This document shows positions 35,267-43,279 of a DNA stretch of 64,000 nt, in pieces. The notes beneath the pieces were generated by a model. The model did not search any database. It was not told the origin of the DNA and saw nothing but the letters and a program-made list of their open reading frames with translations. Numbering within the stretch: position 1 is the stretch's first letter; every line of letters starts with the position of its first letter. Origin of the DNA: Martelella limonii (GTDB lineage: Bacteria; Pseudomonadota; Alphaproteobacteria; Rhizobiales; Rhizobiaceae); contig NZ_JABUOU010000003.1 in assembly GCF_013344475.1 (NCBI RefSeq), positions 372,001 through 436,000 of the forward strand. The letters run 5' to 3'. The position numbers and the translations under genes are program-made.

Positions 35267-36244
35267 TCAGGAAAACAGGATGGTGGAAAGGCGGCGGCGC
35301 GCGGCAATCGTCGCCGGATCCTTCGGGCCCCAGGCCTCGAAGAAGGCGATCAGCTGCTTGCGCGCGCCATCGTCATCGAATGTGCGGTCCTTGCGCATGA
35401 TCGTCAGCAGATGATCGGCCGCAGCATCGCGCTTGCCTTCGGCATTCAGCACCTTGGCAAGCTTCATGCGCGCTTCGTGATCATCCGGGTTTTCCGCAAG
35501 CGCGCTTTCAAGCGCTGCAGGATCGCCGAACTTGCGGGCTTCCTCGATCTGTTCGATCTTCGTCGCCAGCGCCTTGATGGCATCATCCTCGCGCATCTCC
35601 TCCGGCACCTGCTCCAGCACCTGGCGGGCGCGGTCGATCTGGCCTGCCGCCACCATGCAGCGGCCGATCCCGGCAAGCGCCTTCGGATTTTCCGGGTCCG
35701 CCTGCATCACGGCGGCAAAGAGCTGGCTTGCCTCCTGCAGCTTTTCATCGGCAAGCAGCTGCTCCGCATCGTCGAGCGCCGCGGCGATCTCCGCCTTCCG
35801 GTCCTTTTCGGACGGGCTGCTGGAAGAGAGCTTGGCGATGAATTCGGTGATCTGGCTTTCCGGCACGGCGCCCATGAAGCCATCGACGGGCTGGCCCGCG
35901 GAAAAGGCGATGACGGCGGGAATGGACTGGATGCCGAGCTGACCGGCAATCGAGGGATGGTCGTCGATGTTCATCTTGACGAGCTTGACCTTGCCGCCCG
36001 CCGCATTCACGGCCTTTTCAAGAACCGGTCCCAGCTGCTTGCAGGGGCCGCACCAGGGCGCCCAGAAATCGACGAGTACAGGCTGGGCCTTGGACTCCTC
36101 GATGACATCCTTGCCGAACGCGGCGGTGGTCGTGTCCTTGATCAGCCCGCCGGCCGGTGCTGCGCCATCCGCAGCGCCATTGGCCGAAACATTCATCTGG
36201 CCGCCGAAGGAACCGCCATAGGGGTTGTCAAATCCGCTCATCAT
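35267..36244 (-). CDS. cnoX: Thioredoxin-TPR chaperone (CnoX/YbbN-like)
   Basis: 325 residues. Residues about 35-140 are a thioredoxin domain with an intact WCGPC (64-68), followed by TPR-like helices (about 150-325) with repeated AxxLF and GDPAAL units. E. coli YbbN/CnoX lacks the second cysteine of the motif and protects unfolded proteins under bleach stress; here CGPC is complete, so it may also be an oxidoreductase. It begins with a Gly/Asn-rich tail. First gene of the unit cnoX-LON-Trm112. Confidence 0.85.
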   Translation of the reverse strand: MMSGFDNPYGGSFGGQMNVSANGAADGAAPAGGLIKDTTTAAFGKDVIEESKAQPVLVDFWAPWCGPCKQLGPVLEKAVNAAGGKVKLVKMNIDDHPSIAGQLGIQSIPAVIAFSAGQPVDGFMGAVPESQITEFIAKLSSSSPSEKDRKAEIAAALDDAEQLLADEKLQEASQLFAAVMQADPENPKALAGIGRCMVAAGQIDRARQVLEQVPEEMREDDAIKALATKIEQIEEARKFGDPAALESALAENPDDHEARMKLAKVLNAEGKRDAAADHLLTIMRKDRTFDDDGARKQLIAFFEAWGPKDPATIAARRRLSTILFS

Positions 36245-36295
36245 ACTCTCCGTCCGGCCCTTCGGGCCCGTCTCATCTGGGTGTTAGATCGTGCG

Positions 36296-36793
36296 CTACT
36301 CGGTGACTTTCAAGACGAGCGGCTCATGGCCGGTCGCCCTGATGAAGGCAATGAGGTCGTCCCGACCGATCGAGGTCGTGGCGGTGTTGCGCAAGGGGTG
36401 GCAATTGATGATCTCGTTTTCCATCAGGCTCTCGTCCAGAATGAAGGTCACCTGATGGGTGTCGTCATTGATCGCGCCGAGCGCTGTCACCGAACCGGGT
36501 TCCACGCCGAGATATTCCATCAGCGGCTCGGGCTTGCCGAAGGAGACGCGGCCGGTGCCACCGATCAGCGTATGCACCTTCTTCAGGTCGACGGTCGCAT
36601 ATTCCTCGACCGTCAGCAGGAAATAGCGGCTCTTCTTGTCCTTGACGAACAGGTTCTTGGTGTGGCCGCCGGGAATGTCGGCGCGCAGGTCTTCGCCCTC
36701 TTCCACCGTGAACACGGCGCGGTGCTCCGTATTGCTGTAAGCGATGCCGAGGCTGTCGAGCAGCGCGAATACATCATCTGAGGTCTTGGTCAT
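36296..36793 (-). CDS. Prolyl-tRNA deacylase (ProX/PrdX, YbaK fold)
   Basis: 165 residues. It has EHRAVFTVEEGEDLRADIPGGHTKNLFVKDKK, the GGHTKNLFLKD-type motif of PrdX/ProX trans-editing enzymes that remove Ala from mischarged tRNA-Pro. GAINDDTHQVTFILDESLM completes the pocket. Start ATG 36793 gives the normal length; ATG 36832 would add 13 residues. RBS is weak. It is followed by the cnoX gene 51 bases on. Confidence 0.88.
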   Translation of the reverse strand: MTKTSDDVFALLDSLGIAYSNTEHRAVFTVEEGEDLRADIPGGHTKNLFVKDKKSRYFLLTVEEYATVDLKKVHTLIGGTGRVSFGKPEPLMEYLGVEPGSVTALGAINDDTHQVTFILDESLMENEIINCHPLRNTATTSIGRDDLIAFIRATGHEPLVLKVTE

Positions 36794-37084
36794 CGGGCCG
36801 TTCCATCTGGCAAACTGCGCCTGTTTCACCATCAATCCCAGGCGAATGCAACCAGGGCCGGCGCAGGCCGGGCATATCGGGGCCCGCTTGCGGCCACGTT
36901 CCGCGATGCGCCGCCAGACCTGGAGACAAACGATTGAAAAATATCCATTTTTATAAGAGCCCAAAAAAAACGGAAAATCCCGTCATTTCTCTGTTGCATT
37001 TGAAATCCGCTTAGGCCATATACGCCTCGTCGCCGCTGAGGCGGCACAGACGACCAAGACTTACCCCACGGTCGGATGTTCTGA

Positions 37085-37159
37085 GCGGGTGTAGCTCAGG
37101 GGTAGAGCACAACCTTGCCAAGGTTGGGGTCGAGGGTTCGAATCCCTTCGCCCGCTCCA
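37085..37159 (+). tRNA. tRNA-Gly (GCC)
   Basis: 75 bases including an encoded CCA. The acceptor stem GCGGGTG pairs with CGCCCGC (one G-U), the anticodon arm is CAACC-TTGCCAA-GGTTG with anticodon GCC, and GGTTCGAATCC forms the T arm. D arm GCTCAGGGGTAGAGC is normal. Confidence 0.97.
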
Positions 37160-37388
37160 GTTTTCCTTCAGATATCGACATTTCCTGGATGACGCGCAGC
37201 GCGAACGTGATGCGTCTTTGCCGTGCGCAATCATGCGCCCGTCATCCTGTTGCAGGTCTGCGACCGGTCCTTGCGCTGCCCTCTCGCGCAAAAACCTGGT
37301 TACCAGAGCGTTACACTCCCCTTAGTCAAATTTTAAAAGTGTGGCGCTAGTTTGTGAGCGTAGGTTGTGAGTTTGTGTAGAGAGTACA

Positions 37389-37664
37389 ATGACCGAGCTA
37401 GCCCGCGTTCGCGCAAAATATGTCATAGGTCCTGACGGCAGTCCGCTGACGGTTGCCGACCTGCCCCCTTCCAACACGCGGCGCTGGGTCATCCGGCGAA
37501 AGGCAGAGGTGGTGGCCGCGGTGCGCGGTGGTCTTTTGAGCCTCGAAGAGGCCTGCGAGCGCTATCGCCTGACGGTTGAGGAGTTCCTGTCCTGGCAGGC
37601 CTCGATCGACGATCACGGCCTGGCCGGCCTGCGCACCACGCGCATCCAGCAATACCGCAACTGA
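37389..37664 (+). CDS. sciP: SciP-like CtrA inhibitor (DUF1153)
   Basis: 91 residues. VIGPDGSPLTVADLPP, RRWVIRRKAEVVAAVRGGLLSLEEACERY and LTVEEFLSWQ are the DUF1153/SciP signature; it is a helix-turn-helix protein that binds CtrA and blocks its transcription activation in Caulobacter. AGAGAG lies upstream of ATG 37389. It sits about 970 bases from ctrA, separated by the fliJ-like gene on minus, which is the common order. Confidence 0.9.
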   Translation: MTELARVRAKYVIGPDGSPLTVADLPPSNTRRWVIRRKAEVVAAVRGGLLSLEEACERYRLTVEEFLSWQASIDDHGLAGLRTTRIQQYRN

Positions 37665-37799
37665 TCGATCGCGCCGGGCGTTTCCGGTGCCGGCTTTCGT
37701 TTTGACATGATTGATCGCGCGATGCAGCGCTCCCAGGCGGCAAGCCGCAGACGGAGCGCGCCGCGCGATTTTTTTGTGCGCGCCGAAAGCGGACATAGC

Positions 37800-37830
37800 A
37801 AAAGGCCGCATCTTCCGACGCGGCCTTTTT
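37800..37830. terminator. Bidirectional terminator between sciP and fliJ-like gene
   Basis: AAAAGGCCGC - 10-base loop - GCGGCCTTTTT, about 135 bases after sciP and 23 bases past the end of the convergent gene. A-run and T-run on both sides allow use from either direction. Confidence 0.75.
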
Positions 37831-37852
37831 GATGTCCCCTCGCCTCTTTGCT

Positions 37853-38203
37853 TCAGGCGCGCTTGCGGCCTGACGCGTCGCGCTCCTCAAGCGCTGCGGC
37901 GCGCTCGTATTCCTGCTCCATTTCGGCAAGTTCGGCTTCCGCCCGGTCGCGCTGCTGGCGCAGATCGGCGACGGATACCGCCAGATTGTCCGCGCGCTGG
38001 CGCGCCGACTTCGCAAATGTCGAATAGGCGAAATGGCCGGGATCGGTGATCCCCGACTTCTTCTCTTCGGCTCCGATCTGCTGCATGAGTTCGGCCGACA
38101 TGCGGGCGAATTCATCCATCATCAGTTGCAATTGCTGCAATTGCCGCTTCTTTTCCTTCACCTGAAACGCCTTGAGACGCAACAGACTGTTTCGTGCCTT
38201 CAT
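37853..38203 (-). CDS. fliJ: FliJ-like flagellar export chaperone
   Basis: 116 residues, almost wholly helical coiled coil (KARNSLLRLKAFQVKEKKRQLQQLQLMMDEFARMSAELM, then AEAELAEMEQEYERAAALEE). FliJ is the stalk-like export ATPase component of that size and pattern. Sequence conservation is low, so the call rests on helicity plus its place next to ctrA. ATG 38203 has GGGGAG 8 bases upstream; a TTG two codons earlier is possible. Confidence 0.65.
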   Translation of the reverse strand: MKARNSLLRLKAFQVKEKKRQLQQLQLMMDEFARMSAELMQQIGAEEKKSGITDPGHFAYSTFAKSARQRADNLAVSVADLRQQRDRAEAELAEMEQEYERAAALEERDASGRKRA

Positions 38204-38632
38204 ACGCAAAACTCCCCGGCTGACGAACGCATACCAAAAAGGTCCCCCCCCGACGGATGATTCGTTTCGACAAGTTGTCGATTGATTAACGAATTCGAAA
38301 TCGCGGTAACCTTTCGTTTACAGTCATGACCGATCATAGCCCTCATGGCTTAAGGGTCGGTAAACCGCAAACGCGGATTCAAACAAAAACTAGCGAGTCG
38401 GATGAGTCACTTAGCTATTTTGGTTAATCTTTTTTATCGACTTTTGAGATTTAAAAAACGCAACGAAATCAATGCCCTTCTTATGTTCATTAATATCTTC
38501 TGTGCGTCTTGCCAAAAAGAATCAGAATTTGTTAACCATTAGATGGCAGCTTCCACATCAGGTCATCACTGAGTCCGTATCGCGTCGGGGGCGACAACAG
38601 ACCTTTCAAAGCGGCGGTTCAAGGGGAAAGAC
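38204..38632 (+). promoter_or_regulatory. ctrA regulatory region with GANTC and CtrA-type sites
   Basis: The 429-base gap upstream of ctrA is AT-rich and holds six GANTC (CcrM methylation) sites: 38259-38263, 38376-38380, 38395-38399, 38404-38408, 38519-38523 and 38571-38575. It also has a TTAACCAT (38532-38539), the core of a CtrA binding site. Two sites are 9 bases apart. This fits methylation- and CtrA-controlled expression. Confidence 0.65.
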
Positions 38633-39334
38633 ATGCGGGTTCTTTTAATCGAAGACGACGGCGCCACGGCTCAGAGCATCGAATTGATGCTCAAGAGCGA
38701 AAACTTTAACGTGTATACGACGGATCTGGGCGAGGAAGGCGTCGACCTTGGCAAGATCTACGATTACGACATCATCCTTCTCGATCTGAACCTTCCGGAC
38801 ATGTCCGGTTACGAGGTGCTCAAGGCGCTTCGGGTTTCCAAGATCGCAACGCCGATCCTGATTCTCTCCGGCATGTCGGGAACAGATGACAAGGTGCGCG
38901 GCTTCGGCTCGGGCGCGGACGATTATCTGACGAAGCCGTTCCACAAGGAAGAGCTTGTCGCCCGCATCCATGCGATCGTCCGCCGCTCCAAGGGCCACGC
39001 CCAGTCGATCATCTCCACCGGCGATCTCGCCGTCAATGTCGATGCCAAGACCGTCGAAGTCGGCGGACAGCGCGTCCATCTGACCGGCAAGGAATACCAG
39101 ATGCTGGAGCTGCTTTCGCTGCGCAAGGGCACGACGCTCACCAAGGAAATGTTCCTCAACCACCTTTATGGCGGCATGGACGAGCCGGAACTGAAGATCA
39201 TCGACGTCTTCATCTGCAAGCTCAGGAAGAAACTGGCCAACGCCGCCGGCGGCACCAATTTCATCGAGACGGTCTGGGGCCGCGGCTATGTGCTGCGTGA
39301 GCAGGACCATCAGGAAATGCAGAAACGCGCCTGA
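38633..39334 (+). CDS. ctrA: Cell-cycle response regulator CtrA
   Basis: 233 residues. The receiver has DD at 8-9, phospho-accepting D51 (LLDLNLPDM), T/S near 79 and K near 101 (LTKPF); the OmpR-type winged helix (about 125-230) reads [15 protein letters not shown] and [10 protein letters not shown]. CtrA is the essential alphaproteobacterial master regulator controlling division, flagella and DNA methylation, and its phosphorylation comes from CckA-ChpT. A terminator follows. Regulatory sites upstream are listed separately. Confidence 0.97.
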   Translation: MRVLLIEDDGATAQSIELMLKSENFNVYTTDLGEEGVDLGKIYDYDIILLDLNLPDMSGYEVLKALRVSKIATPILILSGMSGTDDKVRGFGSGADDYLTKPFHKEELVARIHAIVRRSKGHAQSIISTGDLAVNVDAKTVEVGGQRVHLTGKEYQMLELLSLRKGTTLTKEMFLNHLYGGMDEPELKIIDVFICKLRKKLANAAGGTNFIETVWGRGYVLREQDHQEMQKRA

Positions 39335-39361
39335 CGCAATCAGCGTCGGGACACGGAAAAC

Positions 39362-39387
39362 GCGGCGCCAGGGCGCCGCTTTTTTTT
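39362..39387 (+). terminator. Terminator of ctrA
   Basis: GCGGCGCC/GGCGCCGC hairpin with a two-base loop (four if the inner pair opens), followed by T8; starts 28 bases past the ctrA stop. Confidence 0.85.
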
Positions 39388-39443
39388 GTGCAGTGCGCTC
39401 CGGCGGACGTCGCACCCGCGACGGTTGGTGCCTGGCAATGGCC

Positions 39444-40385
39444 TTATTGCGGCGAAGGCGGAAGGTGGCGGCGCGCCTGGAGCGTTGCGATCATCGCCGC
39501 CAGTTCCTGCAACAGATAATCGACGAACAGGCTGGTTGCCGCATCGAGCGGCGCGCGGGCGCGGGCGAAGAGCTTCATCGGCTGATGGCGCACATGCGGA
39601 TCGGCGACCGGCCGGAACACCAGTTCCCCCTTGCTGCAATCATCATAGACATCGAGCGGATTGAGGAAGGTGAGGCCCGTGCCGCGCTTGACCAGCTGTT
39701 TCAGCATTTCCGAGGCGTTCGATTCCACGACCGGCTCGATCGGCAGCGGCAGCGGCGAAAGCATCAGGTTGATGACATTGCGCAGGCTGGTTCCCGACTG
39801 CGCCAGAACCAATGGCTCCTGCACGACATCGGCCACGTTGACCCGTTCTTCACCGGCAAGCGCATGGCCCGGCGGCAGCACGGCGCCGATCGGCACGTCG
39901 AAGGAAGCGACGGTGCGGATGCCGGGAGTGGGCGGAATGTTGAAGCCGAGCCCGAGATCGACATCGCCGGTGACGACCGAGGCGATGGTGGTATCGCCGA
40001 TATCGGAGCGCAGATGAATGCGGATGCGCGGATTTTCCGCCACGAAGCGGGCTATGATCTCCGGCAGGGGACCCGCGGCAAGCCCGACGGTTGTCACCAG
40101 CGTGACCTTGCCCGCCTGCGGCATCTTCAACGCACGGATACGCGCCTCAAGACGTTCATAGCTTTTCAGCACCTCGCGGATATGCTCGACGCACATCTCT
40201 CCCGCCGCCGTCAGCCTCAGCCCGCGCGGCAGCCGTTCGAACAACGGCGCGCCGAACTCTTCCTCAAGGGCAAGGATCTGCCGGTTGACCGCCGAGGAGG
40301 CGACGTTCAACCTCTGGGCCGCCTTGCGGATCGATCCGCAACGCGCGATTTCATCGATATATTGCAGTTTGCGGGAGTGAAGCAT
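39444..40385 (-). CDS. LysR-family regulator
   Basis: 313 residues. N-terminal winged helix (RKLQYIDEIARCGSIRKAAQRLNVASSAVNRQILALE, 5-41) and a periplasmic-binding-like effector domain (TLVTTVGLAAGPLPE onward). It diverges from the NMT1-type transporter operon, as LysR regulators do from their targets, with 177 bases between starts. ATG 40385 gives the family N-terminus; a GTG nine codons earlier is less likely. Effector unknown; probably the transported heterocycle or a product. Confidence 0.85.
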   Translation of the reverse strand: MLHSRKLQYIDEIARCGSIRKAAQRLNVASSAVNRQILALEEEFGAPLFERLPRGLRLTAAGEMCVEHIREVLKSYERLEARIRALKMPQAGKVTLVTTVGLAAGPLPEIIARFVAENPRIRIHLRSDIGDTTIASVVTGDVDLGLGFNIPPTPGIRTVASFDVPIGAVLPPGHALAGEERVNVADVVQEPLVLAQSGTSLRNVINLMLSPLPLPIEPVVESNASEMLKQLVKRGTGLTFLNPLDVYDDCSKGELVFRPVADPHVRHQPMKLFARARAPLDAATSLFVDYLLQELAAMIATLQARRHLPPSPQ

Positions 40386-40562
40386 GGCGGTGGGCGTGCC
40401 TCGCGTGACCAAATTTTGCGCAGTGCGATTACAATTACATCAATCCCGCAGGCTGTGCAAAAAAAGCATCAATGCGCACGAAAATTGATACTTCTCAAAC
40501 AGCACTTATACCGCTCAAATGCCAGCCATAAAGCTTCAGCACAAACGCGAAGGGGAACGAAC

Positions 40563-41573
40563 ATGTCAATTCAATCGAGGCTCGGCGGCCTGGCCGCGCT
40601 CACCGGCCTGTCGCTTGCAGCAGCCGCGCCGGCGTTCGCGCTGGACGAGGTTTCCTACGGCACCAACTGGCTGGCGCAGGCCGAGCATGGCGGCTTCTAT
40701 CAGGCCGTTGCCGACGGCACCTATGAGAAATACGGTCTCGACGTCACCATCGTTCAGGGCGGTCCGCAGGCGGCGAACCGCGCGCTTCTGATTGCCGGCA
40801 AGGTCGATTTCTACATGGGCTCGCCCCAGGGTGAGTTCGACGCCGTAGTCGAGGGCATTCCGCTGATCGATGTCGCCGCGATCTTCCAGAAGGACCCCCA
40901 GATCCTGATGGCGCATCCCGATCAGGGCATCGAGGAATTCGGCGATCTCGCCGAACTGCCGACGATCTTCATGGGCAAGGACGGCTTTCTGTCCTATTTC
41001 CAGTGGATGAAGGCCAATTTCGAGGGCTTCAGCGACGAACAGTACAAGCCCTACACCTTCAACCCCGCCCCGTTCATCGCCGATCCGAAATCGGCCCAGC
41101 AGGGCTATCTGACGTCGGAGCCCTATTCGGTCGAAAAGGAAGCCGGCTGGACGCCGAAGGTATTCCTGCTCGCCGACAGCGGCTATTCGCCCTATTCGAC
41201 CATGATTACCGCCCAGCAGAAGATGGTCGACGAGAACCCGGATCTGGTCCAGCGCTTCGTCTATGCCTCGATCGAGGGCTGGTACAACTATCTCTACGGC
41301 GACAACACTGCCGCCAACGATCTGATCAAGAAAGACAATCCGGAAATGACGGATGAGCAGATCGCCTATTCGATCGAGAAGATGAAGGAATATGGCATCG
41401 TCGTTTCCGGCGAGGCCGAGGAAGGCGGCATCGGCTGCATGACCGATGAACACTTCAAGACCTTCTTTGACGATATGGTCGACATCGAACTCTACAAGCC
41501 CGACCTCGACTACACCAAGGCCTATACCACCCAGTTCGTGTGCAAGGGCGTTGGCAAGGAATTGATGAAATAG
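40563..41573 (+). CDS. NMT1/THI5-like ABC transporter binding protein
   Basis: 336 residues, signal peptide to about residue 27 (AFA/LDE). TNWLAQAEHGGFYQAVADGTYEKYGLDVTI and GPQAANRALLIAGKVDFYMG are typical of NMT1/THI5-like binding proteins, which bind pyrimidine-like or aromatic small molecules. ATG 40563 is preceded by GAAGGGGAACG. Here the downstream CodA-like amidohydrolase makes a nitrogen heterocycle the likeliest ligand (inference). A strong hairpin follows the stop. Confidence 0.8.
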   Translation: MSIQSRLGGLAALTGLSLAAAAPAFALDEVSYGTNWLAQAEHGGFYQAVADGTYEKYGLDVTIVQGGPQAANRALLIAGKVDFYMGSPQGEFDAVVEGIPLIDVAAIFQKDPQILMAHPDQGIEEFGDLAELPTIFMGKDGFLSYFQWMKANFEGFSDEQYKPYTFNPAPFIADPKSAQQGYLTSEPYSVEKEAGWTPKVFLLADSGYSPYSTMITAQQKMVDENPDLVQRFVYASIEGWYNYLYGDNTAANDLIKKDNPEMTDEQIAYSIEKMKEYGIVVSGEAEEGGIGCMTDEHFKTFFDDMVDIELYKPDLDYTKAYTTQFVCKGVGKELMK

Positions 41574-41592
41574 GCCCTTTACTCCGCCCTTT

Positions 41593-41624
41593 CCGCCCCG
41601 CGCCATGCGCGGGGCGGTGCTTTT
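41593..41624 (+). other. Stable hairpin after the NMT1 binding-protein gene
   Basis: CCGCCCCGCGC - CAT - GCGCGGGGCGG, an 11-bp GC stem, then TGCTTTT, 20 bases past the stop and 19 bases before the ATPase gene. It can attenuate or protect the upstream message, so that the binding protein is made in excess. Confidence 0.6.
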
Positions 41625-41645
41625 GGCTCATCTCAGGAAAACCGC

Positions 41646-42452
41646 ATGGCGCCTGCCCAGGCACTCTCTCAAAAGCCGCTGGTAAAGCTGGAACACGTCA
41701 CCAAGATCTTTTCCAACGGCACGATCGCGCTCAAGGATATGAGCCTGACGGTGTGTCAGGGGCAGTTCGTGAGCCTGCTCGGGCCTTCGGGTTGCGGCAA
41801 GTCGACGGCGCTCAGGATCATGGCATCGCTCGGCGACGTTACCCAAGGCTCGATCGACTGGCCGACCTCGCGCATTTCCGCCAAGGGCAAGCCGGAGGGC
41901 GATATCAGCTTCGTGTTTCAGGAACCGACGCTGATGCCCTGGGCGACCGTGTTCGACAATGTCTTTCTGCCTCTCAAGCTGCGCGGCAAATCGAAAGCAG
42001 GCGTGCGCGACGAAATCATGGCGGCACTTTCCACCGTCGGGCTGCAGGATTTTCTGAATGCGTATCCGCGCGAACTCTCCGGCGGCATGAAGATGCGGGT
42101 ATCGATTGCGCGCGCGCTGGTGACCAAGCCCAAGCTTCTGCTGATGGACGAGCCCTTTGCGGCGCTTGACGAAATCACCCGCCAGAAGCTCAACGACGAT
42201 GTGCTGCGGCTCTGGCACGAAACCGGCATCACGGTGATCTTCGTGACCCATTCGGTGTTCGAATCCGCCTATCTCTCGAACCGCATCGTGGTGATGCGCG
42301 CCCGCCCCGGCCAGGTGTTCGACGATTTTCCGCTCGATACCAGCCAGGAGCGCGACGAAACCTATCGCACTTCGGAAGAATATCGGCTGGCCTGCGAGAA
42401 AGTCTCGCGCTCGCTGCAGGGCGCCATTCAGGCAGCGGGAGGCGACCACTGA
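41646..42452 (+). CDS. ABC transporter ATP-binding protein (SsuB/TauB/ThiZ type)
   Basis: 268 residues. Walker [10 protein letters not shown] near 40, Q-loop VFQEPTLMPWATV, signature LSGGMKMR near 143, Walker B LLLMDEPF near 162 and VTHSVFE. The MPWATV Q-loop and VFDNVFLPL are typical of the nitrate/sulfonate/taurine/thiamine-precursor branch. The TGATG overlap (42449-42453) couples it to the permease gene. Confidence 0.88.
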   Translation: MAPAQALSQKPLVKLEHVTKIFSNGTIALKDMSLTVCQGQFVSLLGPSGCGKSTALRIMASLGDVTQGSIDWPTSRISAKGKPEGDISFVFQEPTLMPWATVFDNVFLPLKLRGKSKAGVRDEIMAALSTVGLQDFLNAYPRELSGGMKMRVSIARALVTKPKLLLMDEPFAALDEITRQKLNDDVLRLWHETGITVIFVTHSVFESAYLSNRIVVMRARPGQVFDDFPLDTSQERDETYRTSEEYRLACEKVSRSLQGAIQAAGGDH

Positions 42453-43279
42453 TGAACGATGAAACCTATCAGCGTCCGGGCTTCTTCGCCCGCAATGGCG
42501 AGACCATTCTGAAGATCGCGATCCCGATTGCCGTCCTGGTGCTGCTGGTCGCGATCTGGCAGGCGATCGTGGTGATCTACCAGACGCCGCATTACATTCT
42601 CCCCGGCCCGGCGCTGGTAGCGGAAGCCTTTTTCGAGGACTGGGGCACGCTTGCACCGGCGCTCTGGGTCACCACCAAGATCACCTTCATCTCGCTCGCG
42701 CTCGCCCTTGTCGGTGGCGTCGGCCTTGCCGTGATCATGGTGCAGTCGCGCTGGATCGAGACCGCGCTCTACCCGATCACCGTGATCCTGCAGGTCACGC
42801 CCATCGTCGCGATCGCGCCGCTGATCCTGATCTACACGCCGACGACGCAGGTGGCGCTTCTGATCTGCGCCTTTCTGGTGGCGTTCTTCCCGATTCTCTC
42901 CAACATGGCGCAGGGGCTGAAGAGCGTCGACCATAATCTGCTCAACCTGTTCGAGCTTTACGGCGCCTCGCGCTGGCAGACGCTGATCCATCTGAAACTG
43001 CCCGCATCGCTGCCCTATTTCATGACCGGTCTTCGCATCGGCGGCGGGCTGGCGCTGATTGCAGCCGTCGTCGCGGAGTTCGCTGCGGGCTCTGCCGGGG
43101 CGGGCTCGGGCCTTGCCTTCCGGCTCCTGGAATCGCAGTACCGGCTCAACATTCCGAGGCTGTTTGCGGCGCTGTTCATGCTCGCCTGCCTCGGCGTCGC
43201 GATCTTCGCGCTCACCTCCTTCATTTCCTGGCTGTTCCTGCACCGCTGGCATGAAAGCAGCCTGAAGAGGGAAAACTGA
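42452..43279 (+). CDS. ABC transporter permease (SsuC/ThiX type)
   Basis: 275 residues, six membrane segments, with the EAA-like loop LLNLFELYGASRWQTLIHLKLP (about 168-189). The long N-terminal helix (LKIAIPIAVLVLLVAIWQAIVVIY) is typical. Together with the preceding two genes it makes a complete importer. Its stop overlaps the ATG of the amidohydrolase by one base, so import and processing are co-translated. Confidence 0.85.
   Translation: MNDETYQRPGFFARNGETILKIAIPIAVLVLLVAIWQAIVVIYQTPHYILPGPALVAEAFFEDWGTLAPALWVTTKITFISLALALVGGVGLAVIMVQSRWIETALYPITVILQVTPIVAIAPLILIYTPTTQVALLICAFLVAFFPILSNMAQGLKSVDHNLLNLFELYGASRWQTLIHLKLPASLPYFMTGLRIGGGLALIAAVVAEFAAGSAGAGSGLAFRLLESQYRLNIPRLFAALFMLACLGVAIFALTSFISWLFLHRWHESSLKREN

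Noticed and set aside
35411-36781. 456-codon frame on plus over the thioredoxin-TPR and ProX genes
   Set aside because: Antisense shadow of two genes with complete motifs.
37160-37388. Possible CtrA or sigma sites upstream of sciP
   Set aside because: No full TTAA-N7-TTAA or paired -35/-10 was found, so not listed.
39288-40562. N-terminal extension of the NMT1 binding protein back to 39288
   Set aside because: It overlaps the LysR gene; the signal peptide and ribosome site at 40563 set the real start.
40386-40562. LysR operator in the divergent region
   Set aside because: Several AT-rich T-N11-A matches occur, but none is symmetrical or unique enough to name.
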